Assembly (NCBI GenBank): GCA_030407315.1
Contig: JALQPE010000217.1
Location: 1-26,945, forward strand
Reading direction: 5' to 3'
DNA length: 26,945 bases
DNA from: Asparagopsis taxiformis
Taxonomy: Eukaryota; Rhodophyta; Florideophyceae; Bonnemaisoniales; Bonnemaisoniaceae
Notes under the pieces: generated by a model
The model's input: only the letters and a program-made list of their open reading frames with translations
What the model was told of the DNA's origin: nothing
Databases searched by the model: none
In this document: in pieces, positions 10,093-18,767 of the stretch
How the letters are laid out: each line of letters opens with the position of its first letter
Numbering within the stretch: the first letter of the stretch is position 1
Program-made: the position numbers and the translations under genes

Positions 10093-11705
10093 TTAAACTG
10101 AGAAGTAGTCATTACCATATTCTATGAACAGCTCGGAGCCAGCAGAGATCGGCACGTTGGCAGTAACACAGACAACTTGATAGTTTGAGACAGTATTCTC
10201 GTCGAGGAGCTCTTGGACGGGAGACGAGAAACTAACGTTAGCTGCGCGTGAAGGACGTTCAGTTCCCTCAGCTGGATCCACAAAGTTGGGGTCATTGATT
10301 TTCGAAGCGACACAGTACTCGAAAGGGACGACAAATATGGGGCTTCCAGCAGTAGAAGGAAGCAAACAAGATATATTCGAATCCTTGATTTGAATAGCGT
10401 AGCTTCTGAAGCGCTCCACGGTAAATGCGGTGGGACCTGTTCCAAACGTCTTGCCTTTTGATTTATAGAGATCTCTGTAAACCAATGAACCGAAATAAAT
10501 CCAACAATGTCACCAGGGTCGATCTGGCCTCTGGCAAAAAGACCGTCACCAGCCCCCGGAATAGTTGAGGGCGCGACGTACACGTTGTGTGCCATGGCAT
10601 CAATGGAAAGCAGAAGATTGTTGTCAATGGTGGACAGCATGCCGAGAAGTGATTGAGGCCATTTGTGAACTGGAAGGTCGCCCAGTTGTTTGTATTGGTC
10701 TGGGATACCCCACATGCTAGTGAGGAAACTGACGAGGTGGGGCGGAAGTCGCGTAGCAACTGGCAAACCTGAGGTAGGCTTTGAAACCGTACCCTCCTCG
10801 GAAACCGGTAGATGTGATGAGGCAAGTTGTTGTAGCGAAGGATTGGAGAGCTGAGCAAAATTACCAATTGCTACTTGACGCAGAAATGCAGTATGAACTC
10901 TCGGAAGAGATAATTCAAAGCAATCTTTGTACTTTTCACAACCGACAAACCGCCTATACTGACCGTGGCGCATGTTAAGGCAAGCGACTGCAGTGGAGAA
11001 TGTTCCGGCGAACAAGTCGACAACCAAATCTCCCTGGTGTGAAAATCGCCCAATTAGTTCCTGCAACAAACCAACGAGCTTCTGCTCCGGGCGCAGTACC
11101 TTGTTCTTCTGTTCCGTTTGGTCGAAGTATTTGACAGTCTCTGAAGGCGATATCCTTGGAATGTTGTCGATAATATTTGTCTATGCTCGGAATCTGGTTG
11201 GGATGTAACCGGCATTTTTATAGTTCACCATCGCCCATCCTTTTCTTCCCTTTCCGAGCTTTGTAGCATGTACAACCAGCTCAGACATATTCATTAAACT
11301 GGTCGTAAATCTATATGGCGGAGAAGTGAAATGCGTTGGGCTCCGAATACAGAAGATAGGCTGTGAATCAACTGAAAACATGGGAGTGTTCGTAGAAGTC
11401 TTGACCTTTCGGAGTTCGTAAACCCAGTTGTAGAAAAGGGCAGCAGATGTGAAGATGAGAACATGACCACCCTGTCGTGTTACCTTTGCGATAGTTGCCA
11501 CTGTGTCCACGATTTCTTGTTGGCGGAGAATGTCATACGCTGAATTCTCTCTCCCAGCTGTTCGTCTCGAATTATACGGTGGATCTGTGAGAACCAATTG
11601 GGCACCCTCTACAAGCTCCGGTTTTGCAGGAATATCAATGCGTTCATAGGTCTCAAGATGATCTCTGAAACTGCAATTGAGTGTGTGTAGGCAAGAAGCC
11701 TTCAT
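10093..11705 (-). pseudogene. Beta-class DNA amino-methyltransferase fused to a SET domain; one in-frame TAG, one frameshift
   Basis: The frame is open upstream of 11705 but the first ATG is there. The N-terminal half carries DPPY (11585-11574), the catalytic motif IV of N6-adenine/N4-cytosine methyltransferases, then GGHVLIF. Motif I comes later as DLFAGTFSTA (FAGTF at 11012-10998), followed by VGCEKYKDCFELSLPRV. Motif IV before motif I is the beta-class order. A lone TAG (11183-11181) interrupts an otherwise continuous frame: NYKNAGYIPTRFRA precedes it and TNIIDNIPRISPSETVKYF follows. The C-terminal part is a SET domain, normally a protein-lysine methyltransferase: VYVAPSTIPGAGDGLFARG, then GDIVGF; a -1 change at 10499-10496 into YFGSLVYRDLYKSKG; then SKINDPNF, AANVSF and ending SELFIEYGNDYF. 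DNA methyltransferase and SET in one polypeptide would be unusual. The gene looks recently damaged, or the lesions are sequence errors. Confidence 0.75.
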
Positions 11706-11753
11706 GTTTTGTAGGTTTGCTGGAATTGAAACAGGTCTCCGAGACGCATACAC

Positions 11754-12970
11754 TACTGTGTCTGAAATCGGGCCTGGGGCAGTACTGTACGGCAGTAAAA
11801 TTTACTGCCTGAGGCAGTAAAATTTAGTACTGTAAAAATATAAATTAATGCCCTACTTGCCGGCAGTACAGTGCACTGCCCGGAGGCAGTGGCCATGTGC
11901 TGCCGACGGCAGTAGAAAGTACTGCCTGGATGTATGACGTGAGGCAGTGGTGGGAGGCAGTGATAGTTGCTGGATTTAGATTGCCTTTCTGGCAGTGATT
12001 TGTGCTACATTGGCCTGTAAAATAAAGTAGTATATTGTGCTGACTTGGGCAGCACGGGGAGGGAGTAAAATATGCTGTCCAGGAATATGGCCCACGGCAG
12101 TACTATTTGGTGGCGTGGGATGCACCGTGTGGCAGTAGAAGCTAGTGTTTCCGGCAGCGTGCTGTGCTGGCTGCAGGCCCTAATGACGGCAGCACATTTT
12201 GCTATATTTAGGTAGTGCCCCGATGTACTGTATGATACTGCCTGCAGGTCATGGCAGAGGCAGAGAAATGTACTGTATTCTATTATTGGACAAAGCAGTA
12301 ATTTCTGCTGCTGTGTGGTGCTGCTTTTTTTTGTACTTACAGGTAGTGACAAGTCTATGTTCTGGCAGTAGAGTAATGCAGTGGAATATGATGACAGCAG
12401 ACATGCTTCGAGGCTGTGTATTCTACTGCCTGTGGAAGCGAGTGGGGACAGTAAATTATGATGTCTGACGAAATGTGTGAAAGCAATGAAATGAGGTGCT
12501 GATAGTCTCTGGGAAAAGCTGCCTGATAGTACTGCTTTATGATACGAAAAGTGCTACCGTACCGTGCTACTTGCCGTGGTGGAAAGTGCTGCCGTGCTCT
12601 ACTACTTGCGTATGTGTAAATCACTGCCACGCTGTACTGCTCCAGGATATGTGAATTGCTGCCCCACAGCACTACAAAAAGTAGTAGATTTTGATGTATT
12701 ATAGAGCTGTCCAGATCAGCGTAAAGTACTGTCTGATAGTGTTGTACTCGACAGGGGCATAGGACAGTACCAGTTACTGCCTGTGGCAGTGCAGTGTACT
12801 ACCTGGAAGTGCTACCTGTGGCAGTACATTTCACTACCTGGAACTAGTGCTTGAGACAGTACAATTTACTGCCGGGAAGTCTATACTGAACCAGTAAATT
12901 GTAGTGCCTGGCGGTACTGACTCGGACAGAACGGGAAAGTAGTAGAATATGATGCCTAGGGTAATACTTT
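11754..12970. repeat. 1.2-kb field of GGCAGTA / TACTGCC short repeats
   Basis: The stretch is packed with GGCAGTA, GGCAGTG, GGCAGCA and their complements in both orientations. Examples: a near-palindrome GGCAGTAAAATTTACTGCC at about 11793-11811, a second GGCAGTAAAATTTA just after, GGCAGTACAGTGCACTGCC near 11864, and a dense group at 12745-12900. No protein-coding frame in it looks real. Such fields of short direct and inverted repeats resemble CACTA-type subterminal regions. Here the field lies between the divergent methyltransferase-SET and transposase genes, directly upstream of the former, so a regulatory role or an inserted non-autonomous element is equally possible. Confidence 0.55.
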
Positions 12971-13453
12971 CTAGTGCCTACAATTGATGTTCAGGACGAT
13001 AGAATGAGGTGGAAATGCCATTCCAGCCGCATGTTCAGGCATCTGGCTACGAAATGTCGGGCAGAATGGAGTATCTCTCTCGGTGGTCTTCATAGAAGTG
13101 TATAGGGATAACCAAGTGTGATCTAAAAGGATGTCAGAATTTTTATGTAGCAAGGACAACGATGCCTGAAGGATTGTTTCAGTTCTATCATTAGACTAGA
13201 CTACTCATAAAATCGAACTATCGTATCTAAAATCTTACTATCTCTACAACCAGGACTATTGTGCAAGCAAATCGAGTTCCTTGCTGTTTCAAAACTACAT
13301 GTGATGTTCAGACAGGAGGGAAATAAACACCATTACAGATGATTTGCAACAGGTTAGCAATCGGATATAGAAAAGTATTGTAAAGGATGAGAAGAACATG
13401 AGTATGAATGGAATGAACAAACTTACCATCATTGAACTATTTTTGCGTGCAAA

Positions 13454-13521
13454 GGTATTGGTTGTAGGTTGGAATGACGAAAGCTTGCAAGCTTTCGTCA
13501 TTCCAACCTATAACCAATACC
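13454..13521. repeat. 68-bp near-perfect palindrome with no spacer
   Basis: The left arm (13454-13487, starting GGTATTGGTTGTAGG) and right arm (13488-13521, ending CCTATAACCAATACC) are reverse complements over 34 bases with one mismatched pair. The centre is AAGCTTGCAAGCTT and there is no loop. The DNA could extrude a cruciform. Possible origins include a head-to-head junction of two element ends, a resolved hairpin end, or a fold-back artefact of cloning or assembly. Confidence 0.8.
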
Positions 13522-13771
13522 TATGCCAGAATCATTTGCAATCAATAGACTAGAATAGGATCAGCGAAGAACGATATTTATGGTTAGTGCACTATCTTTC
13601 ATGGAAAGCATGTGGAAAGAAATGAGAGAGGGAAAGATACCTACTCGACAACGTACCAGCCTTACCTGTCATCTTCATGATAACCGGATGATGAAATGGT
13701 CCTATACGTCGCGCATCAACAGCCTTAAATAGACAGCTCATCCACTCATAATGACCTCGTCGTAACTGGAA

Positions 13772-13831
13772 GGCAGATGATTTGGCAGACGATGATGTGG
13801 CAGATGATTTGGCAGCGGATGATCTGTCAAA
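13772..13831. repeat. Degenerate tandem repeat of GATGATKTGGCAG
   Basis: About four imperfect units built on GATGAT followed by TTGGCAG, GTGGCAG or CTGTCA. The GGCAG word is shared with the repeat field at 11754-12970, which may mean the two are related. Confidence 0.5.
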
Positions 13832-14358
13832 TTTTCTGGACGTGATAAATTAGCAGAAATAGAAATCATGCCCCTACGCAATGTCAAACCAACCTAAAAG
13901 TCTTGGTATTGATGTTTAGCTGCATACTGAAGGAGAAACATCGAATAAATGCTGTAAATTAGAGTAGTAGACAATCCGAAAGAGAATTGCAACCGTGTTC
14001 TCATCTATATATAGTTTATTACCATAACAAGATTACTATTGAGGCCTATTATACCATGTACTGAAGCTAAATTGTAAATGATTCGTGTATTTCATTCAGA
14101 AAAGGAAGCAGGAATCGTTGGAGGCATTAAAGATCGCTGAAGAACCCAACATGGGAAATCAAGTCACCTGTTCCTTGAGTTAGGTAGGACACTAGTCAGT
14201 GTGAAGTTTTCGATAAGATGTAACGGTAAGAAAATATAGGTACTATAAACTATTACAGTGGCCTGGTTAAAAAGAGACGGATACCATCTTATTAGTTGCC
14301 TACTAGTTGACATTAATCCACAATTTGTGCAAGGTTCTCTCGAATCCAAAGAGAAGAG

Positions 14359-17300
14359 ATGAAACGAACAGCTGTTCGGAAGAAAGGTACACCTCGAAGA
14401 ACCCGGAGAAGGTTTGAATCATTGCCAATCCCATACGAAAGTGGGACAAGGCACGAAAATGGGGAAACCCCGCTAGTTTCGAACGAAACATTCGAGGTTC
14501 ACGCCGATATACCGGACGAAAACGTCGGAAAAGCATCTGCTGAAGACGAGAATATTTCTAGTGGCAATGGAGAAGAGCACATTGCATTTTTTGAGGCTGG
14601 AAAAGTTACCAGAGAAGAAGAAACGATAGGCTCTGAGGAAAGCTCGGCCGAGAGCTGTGATGACCACGACGGAGAAGAGGCAGCGGAAGATGACCGCGGA
14701 CTTGTGGATAAACTGCTGACCTGGCCAGTATTCTCTGCAATAATATTGCTTAGTGGAACGCTACGGATGAAACGCAAGGACTATGAAGGTATGCGTGAGA
14801 TGTCTAATTTCAAGCGGGACATTTCGGATCAAGCACCCAGCGACTCGTACATGAGGAAAGTCATTTTACCGTTCATTCTGAAAACATGTTTCCCACAAAG
14901 CATGGATACAACGTGTGAAATAGATGTAACAAAAAGCGGCTCTAGGCTTGGAAAGATGTCTCCAGGACTGTCTAGTAGCCGTAGAGCTCATTGTACTACA
15001 TCGGTACGAGTCGTGCTACCGAGCACATGGGCGGAAAGGGATATACAGACCGGACCCATTCTGGACTGCATAAAGTCTAGTAAAAGGGATAGTAGTGATG
15101 AAAGAGAAGATGAAGCATATCAAATTGCTTCAGAAAGTATTGAAAACTCTTTCATTGTCAAATGCCGTTCAGCTGTTCTGAATGACCCATTCCATCGCAT
15201 TTCGGTAAGTGCATCAGATCATGACGGTCACAAGATGCACAGAAAGGTATACGCCCGACATGGAGACGAGTTGAGGATCATATGTATGCCGACGACAAAT
15301 CAAGAGGCCCTGGTGGCTAAGCTGGGAGGAGCCAGAACGAAACAGGGAAAGAACATCGAAACTGGAAAGAATTCTAGGAGCAGAAGAAGTTTTACAGCAA
15401 GGAGTGACTGGAGAATTGAAGCTATCATCATTGCAAGTTATCTTGCAACCGGAGAAGAACAACAAGAATCAAATATGGAAGATGTGATAGGCCCGCAAAT
15501 CGATGCAATGGAAGAAACTGAGAAAAGAAATGCGAGGCGTGTCGTCTCCACCACAACGCTCGACGGAGAACATTGCAACAATGATATTCGGGCAGGTGAC
15601 GCTATCACTCTGTTTCGGCCAAAAAGTAAGTCTGATGGGAGCACATTTGAAGAGTTACTACTCGTGAACAGACATCTGAAAAAGGGACGCTCTGAACATG
15701 CGACTTTTCTCATTTGCTCCACAAGGGGAGCAACTGGGCAGCTACATCGCGAACAAATTCGGGTGAAAGACGTCCAGCTCATAGGAGCTCCAGACAAGAG
15801 GTCTAGATGGCACCCCGGCTCTAAACGTATGGATGCCTGCAGTGAGGGGAATCTTTCAGATGGCAGGAAATATATCGTATACCGATTTCTGCTATATGCT
15901 GATGACTTCCAGCCGTTCACAAGCCGGAAAGGAAGTTTTGGTGGCTGCTATATGCTTCCATTAGGCATACAGCCAAGCAAGAGAGCAAGCTTCCACGCAG
16001 TCCGCGTTCTTGGATTCGTTCCCCCGGGAGTTTCAACAAATGTTGTAATTGAGAGAGTTGTACCCGACATTGTGAAGGGAAGTACAGACGGTTTTCCAGC
16101 GAAAGATGCAAATGGAGAAGACGTGGTCATATTCCTGGATCCTGTTGGATTTATCGGAGATTACCCAGCTGTTTCGCATACTCTGGATGTCCGTGGACAC
16201 ACCAGTAATACACCATGCCATAGCTGCATTTTCGAAAAGCAAGATATGAGCAGCAGTGGAGGTTCACGAAATGCATACACAGCATTGCTAAACAGTCAGA
16301 TGAGTACGCATGCCCGAGGAATGCACCGAAACAAGCTTGTGAGGGAAGTCGCATCGCAAGATCAGCTCAAAGTTCTTGGACTAAGCCTAGATCCGATTGA
16401 GAATAAGGCACTCCATAATTTGAGTGAATCCCTTAATCGTGTGCGGAGAGGAGTTCCTACAAACGAAGAAGGAGTTCCAGTTGTTCCTTGTCAATTCGAT
16501 CCATATCGCTCTGCTGTAGTTGCCCCAGACCATCTGCTCTCCGGACTGGCTCAAGATGTGATGAATGCGACAATCACCGCAGCAACACCTGTACTTCGAA
16601 ATGTTGCGGAAACAGTTCTACTGAATACCCTCCGAATGTTCTGTTTGAGTAGTCAGAGTCAGGTATTCGGGCAGAACTACCTATTATCGATGAACATGAG
16701 CGATATATTCGCTGTTCTCGTTGTAGCTCCCCAAGCATTTTATTCGGCATTTCGTATCGTCATCGGGAACTCTTGGGACGGGTATGAAAAACTTGAACGT
16801 ATTCTTCGTTTGCTGAAAAAGTTTCAAATGGTTGTTGCCAGCATTCGATTCATCCCAACATGGTGGATAGATGGACTTGAGTCAACCAGGAGGTTCGAGG
16901 CCGAGAATGGCGGACGTCATGACCACATTCTAGCTCTTGTTTCAGACTATATGAAAGAACTGCATGAGGTATGCAAGAAGGATCCTATTGCAATGAAACA
17001 TCTGGACAAACCGAACTTGCATCGGTTGATAGAATTTTGCGTACATACATTACCAGCTTTTGGAGCTGCGAAACATGTGGAAGAGCTTTTATTCGAGAGA
17101 ATGCACCAGCCTCTTAAAAGAGGGGTTCGAAACTCGAACCATAAGAATGAACATCTGTCATCAATGGAGCTCATCATGGCCGATGACTGGCTCGCACGAA
17201 TAGCCATCACGCTGGGTGCGGTAGGTCACAATACAAAACAATGGACGTCTGCCGATTGCAGACGCGTGTATTTTGCACTAGGAAAAGGAATTTCGGAGAG

Positions 17301-18060
17301 TCCACATGCGACAGAAGAGGCAGCAAAAAGATGCTTCTTAAGTCCTGTATTCCATCTCATATCAGAGAGGAGCAGTACTATGGTGAGCACCCACTGTCCA
17401 ATCACGCGGTGGCGAGGGGAATCTGTTGAAGACGCGAAAAATGTTCCGGCAGAAGAAACCGTCATGATGGCAAGGATACGTAAAGCTTCTGAAACTTTTC
17501 TCAGAACCAGACAGGTAAACGGGTCTCAACATGGTGAACGACTATGGTGGCTCACTGCTGCACAAAGAGTGCGCACTAGTCATGAGGGATCTGAGAGCGA
17601 ATCGAGGTTAGGGCGTGCTGAACCTGGAAGCATCATTCAAGCAGTGTGCAAAGATGGATGGTATGATGCTGGTATAGTAGTACCCGCCCATAGCAGGACG
17701 AGCATGGAGGAATTCACATGTTCCAGACGTGTCCTTTTCGTCACATTGTCCTTTTTTATTGTGGTAGGGCAAGGAGAGGAGAAGAAGGCAAAGAAATGGA
17801 AGCAGAAAACTCCATATGCTGTCTGCATTCCCTTGACATGCACTGGAGACGGTATGTACCGGAAAGGTGGGAATGATACTATAGTTCACGTTGAAATGAA
17901 CGACGGGGTCCGAGAAGTTTTGCACGTACATAACTGCGAGTCAGGAGTTTGTTCATACGATAGACAAAGTGGCATTGTAGAGCACAATAGTGATATTCTT
18001 TCTGGTGGTGAAGTGAGCGTCTTAACTAGAGAAGATGGATACCCACCACGTTCAGCATAG
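14359..18060 (+). CDS. CACTA/KDZ-superfamily-type transposase
   Basis: Intact unspliced frame of 1,233 codons from an ATG. It has an acidic, low-complexity N-terminus, then LVDKLLTWPVFSAIILLSG and a helical N-terminal domain. The central block resembles the transposase core of CACTA (Tnp2), Plavaka and KDZ elements: YRFLLYADDFQPF (D515/D516), GGCYMLPLGIQPS, ERVVPDIVKG, VVIFLDPVGFIGDYPA (D601) and the finger-like PCHSCIF (C620, C623). Further on, KHVEELLFERMHQPLKRGV (E908, E909 or E913) is a good candidate for the catalytic glutamate of an RNase H-like DDE fold. The enzyme would excise and insert the element at its inverted ends. The C-terminal 150 residues (from about SIIQAVCKDGWYDAGIVV) may form a separate small chromatin-reader-like barrel; this is tentative. 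It is flanked by damaged genes yet unbroken itself, so it is likely under selection or recent. AATAAA follows at 18204. Superfamily placement is motif-based; assignment within the superfamily is uncertain. Confidence 0.6.
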   Translation: MKRTAVRKKGTPRRTRRRFESLPIPYESGTRHENGETPLVSNETFEVHADIPDENVGKASAEDENISSGNGEEHIAFFEAGKVTREEETIGSEESSAESCDDHDGEEAAEDDRGLVDKLLTWPVFSAIILLSGTLRMKRKDYEGMREMSNFKRDISDQAPSDSYMRKVILPFILKTCFPQSMDTTCEIDVTKSGSRLGKMSPGLSSSRRAHCTTSVRVVLPSTWAERDIQTGPILDCIKSSKRDSSDEREDEAYQIASESIENSFIVKCRSAVLNDPFHRISVSASDHDGHKMHRKVYARHGDELRIICMPTTNQEALVAKLGGARTKQGKNIETGKNSRSRRSFTARSDWRIEAIIIASYLATGEEQQESNMEDVIGPQIDAMEETEKRNARRVVSTTTLDGEHCNNDIRAGDAITLFRPKSKSDGSTFEELLLVNRHLKKGRSEHATFLICSTRGATGQLHREQIRVKDVQLIGAPDKRSRWHPGSKRMDACSEGNLSDGRKYIVYRFLLYADDFQPFTSRKGSFGGCYMLPLGIQPSKRASFHAVRVLGFVPPGVSTNVVIERVVPDIVKGSTDGFPAKDANGEDVVIFLDPVGFIGDYPAVSHTLDVRGHTSNTPCHSCIFEKQDMSSSGGSRNAYTALLNSQMSTHARGMHRNKLVREVASQDQLKVLGLSLDPIENKALHNLSESLNRVRRGVPTNEEGVPVVPCQFDPYRSAVVAPDHLLSGLAQDVMNATITAATPVLRNVAETVLLNTLRMFCLSSQSQVFGQNYLLSMNMSDIFAVLVVAPQAFYSAFRIVIGNSWDGYEKLERILRLLKKFQMVVASIRFIPTWWIDGLESTRRFEAENGGRHDHILALVSDYMKELHEVCKKDPIAMKHLDKPNLHRLIEFCVHTLPAFGAAKHVEELLFERMHQPLKRGVRNSNHKNEHLSSMELIMADDWLARIAITLGAVGHNTKQWTSADCRRVYFALGKGISESPHATEEAAKRCFLSPVFHLISERSSTMVSTHCPITRWRGESVEDAKNVPAEETVMMARIRKASETFLRTRQVNGSQHGERLWWLTAAQRVRTSHEGSESESRLGRAEPGSIIQAVCKDGWYDAGIVVPAHSRTSMEEFTCSRRVLFVTLSFFIVVGQGEEKKAKKWKQKTPYAVCIPLTCTGDGMYRKGGNDTIVHVEMNDGVREVLHVHNCESGVCSYDRQSGIVEHNSDILSGGEVSVLTREDGYPPRSA

Positions 18061-18203
18061 AGTGTTCCAGCACAGTGTTTAATACATCAGTAAACTTTCG
18101 TAATTCATTTAGCAGCAGTCCTGATCAAGTCTTCCAACAAATGCTATACAAAATTTGTACATGTCGTTTGAAGAATAGAGTGGGATTTTGTTCCATGCGC
18201 ACA

Positions 18204-18209
18204 AATAAA
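18204..18209 (+). promoter_or_regulatory. Polyadenylation signal AATAAA of the transposase gene
   Basis: Canonical AATAAA about 145 bases past the transposase stop codon and 560 bases before the next ATG. Together with the matching signals at 7768 and 22348 it supports separate eukaryotic transcription units. Confidence 0.45.
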
Positions 18210-18321
18210 GTGTGTTTTGCGAAGAGCGTACGCACTTACGTACGTATGACGCCATTGGTACTAGAGATGGAGCCGCGAGTTGCAGGACTCCTAGTTCCAC
18301 AAAGTTGAGTTCGCATAATCC

Positions 18322-18517
18322 AATGGAGAGCTGGCACCTGGCCAATGAAGTGGAAAATAATACCCGGTATAGTTTTCTGGCTCCAGTGACAAGTGGAGTA
18401 TTGTGACTGATGGCTGTCTGCTGGCCAATGGGGAGCCGGCACCTGGCCAATGAAGTGGAAAATAATACCCGGTATAGTTTTCTGGCTCCAGTGACAAGTG
18501 GAGTACTATGATTCATG
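18322..18517. repeat. Cluster A: two tandem dyad elements (period 105)
   Basis: Two nearly identical units run about 18322-18410 and 18427-18515. Each has, in order, CCAATGG, GGCACCTGGCCAATG, then AATAATACCCGGTAT, then GTTTTCTGGCTCCAGTG. The ACCCGG centres are 105 bases apart. Units with the same plan recur in clusters B and C. The cluster ends about 250 bases before the ATG of the first ParB-like gene. CCAAT and CACCTG (E-box type) words inside each unit are common binding sites in eukaryotic promoters. Confidence 0.7.
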
Positions 18518-18767
18518 GCAATGGGATGGTTTTGGGAACGAAGGAATTGTGTGTGGGAAGTCCTTCGTCGAGGAATGACAGATGGCCGAATACAATTGGA
18601 GCGCGTGGAAGGTGAATCAATAACTGATATTTCACGTTTAGACGTGTAGGGAGATCGTTTCCCGCCAAATACCACCTTGAAAGAGGAATATCTCTTGATC
18701 GTGTAGTCGGAGAGAAAAGGTATCTTTGTTATCCTGAACGGCTTCTCTACGCGTCCAAATCTTTGCA

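Larger units (their letters stand above)
12971..14358. other. Gene-free AT-rich spacer upstream of the transposase
   Basis: No convincing coding sequence. It contains the 68-bp palindrome at 13454-13521 and a short degenerate tandem repeat at 13772-13831. The presumed transposase promoter lies at its right end; no clear TATA box or initiator could be assigned. TATATATAG occurs near 14005 but is 350 bases from the ATG. Confidence 0.35.

Noticed and set aside
10093..11705. Bacterial restriction-modification system or prophage
   Set aside because: No restriction gene, no ribosome-binding sites, and the methyltransferase continues into a SET domain beside eukaryotic transposon genes.
13987..14358. 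TATATATAG near 14005 as transposase TATA box
   Set aside because: Too far from the ATG to assign without transcript data; AT-rich context makes it likely by chance.
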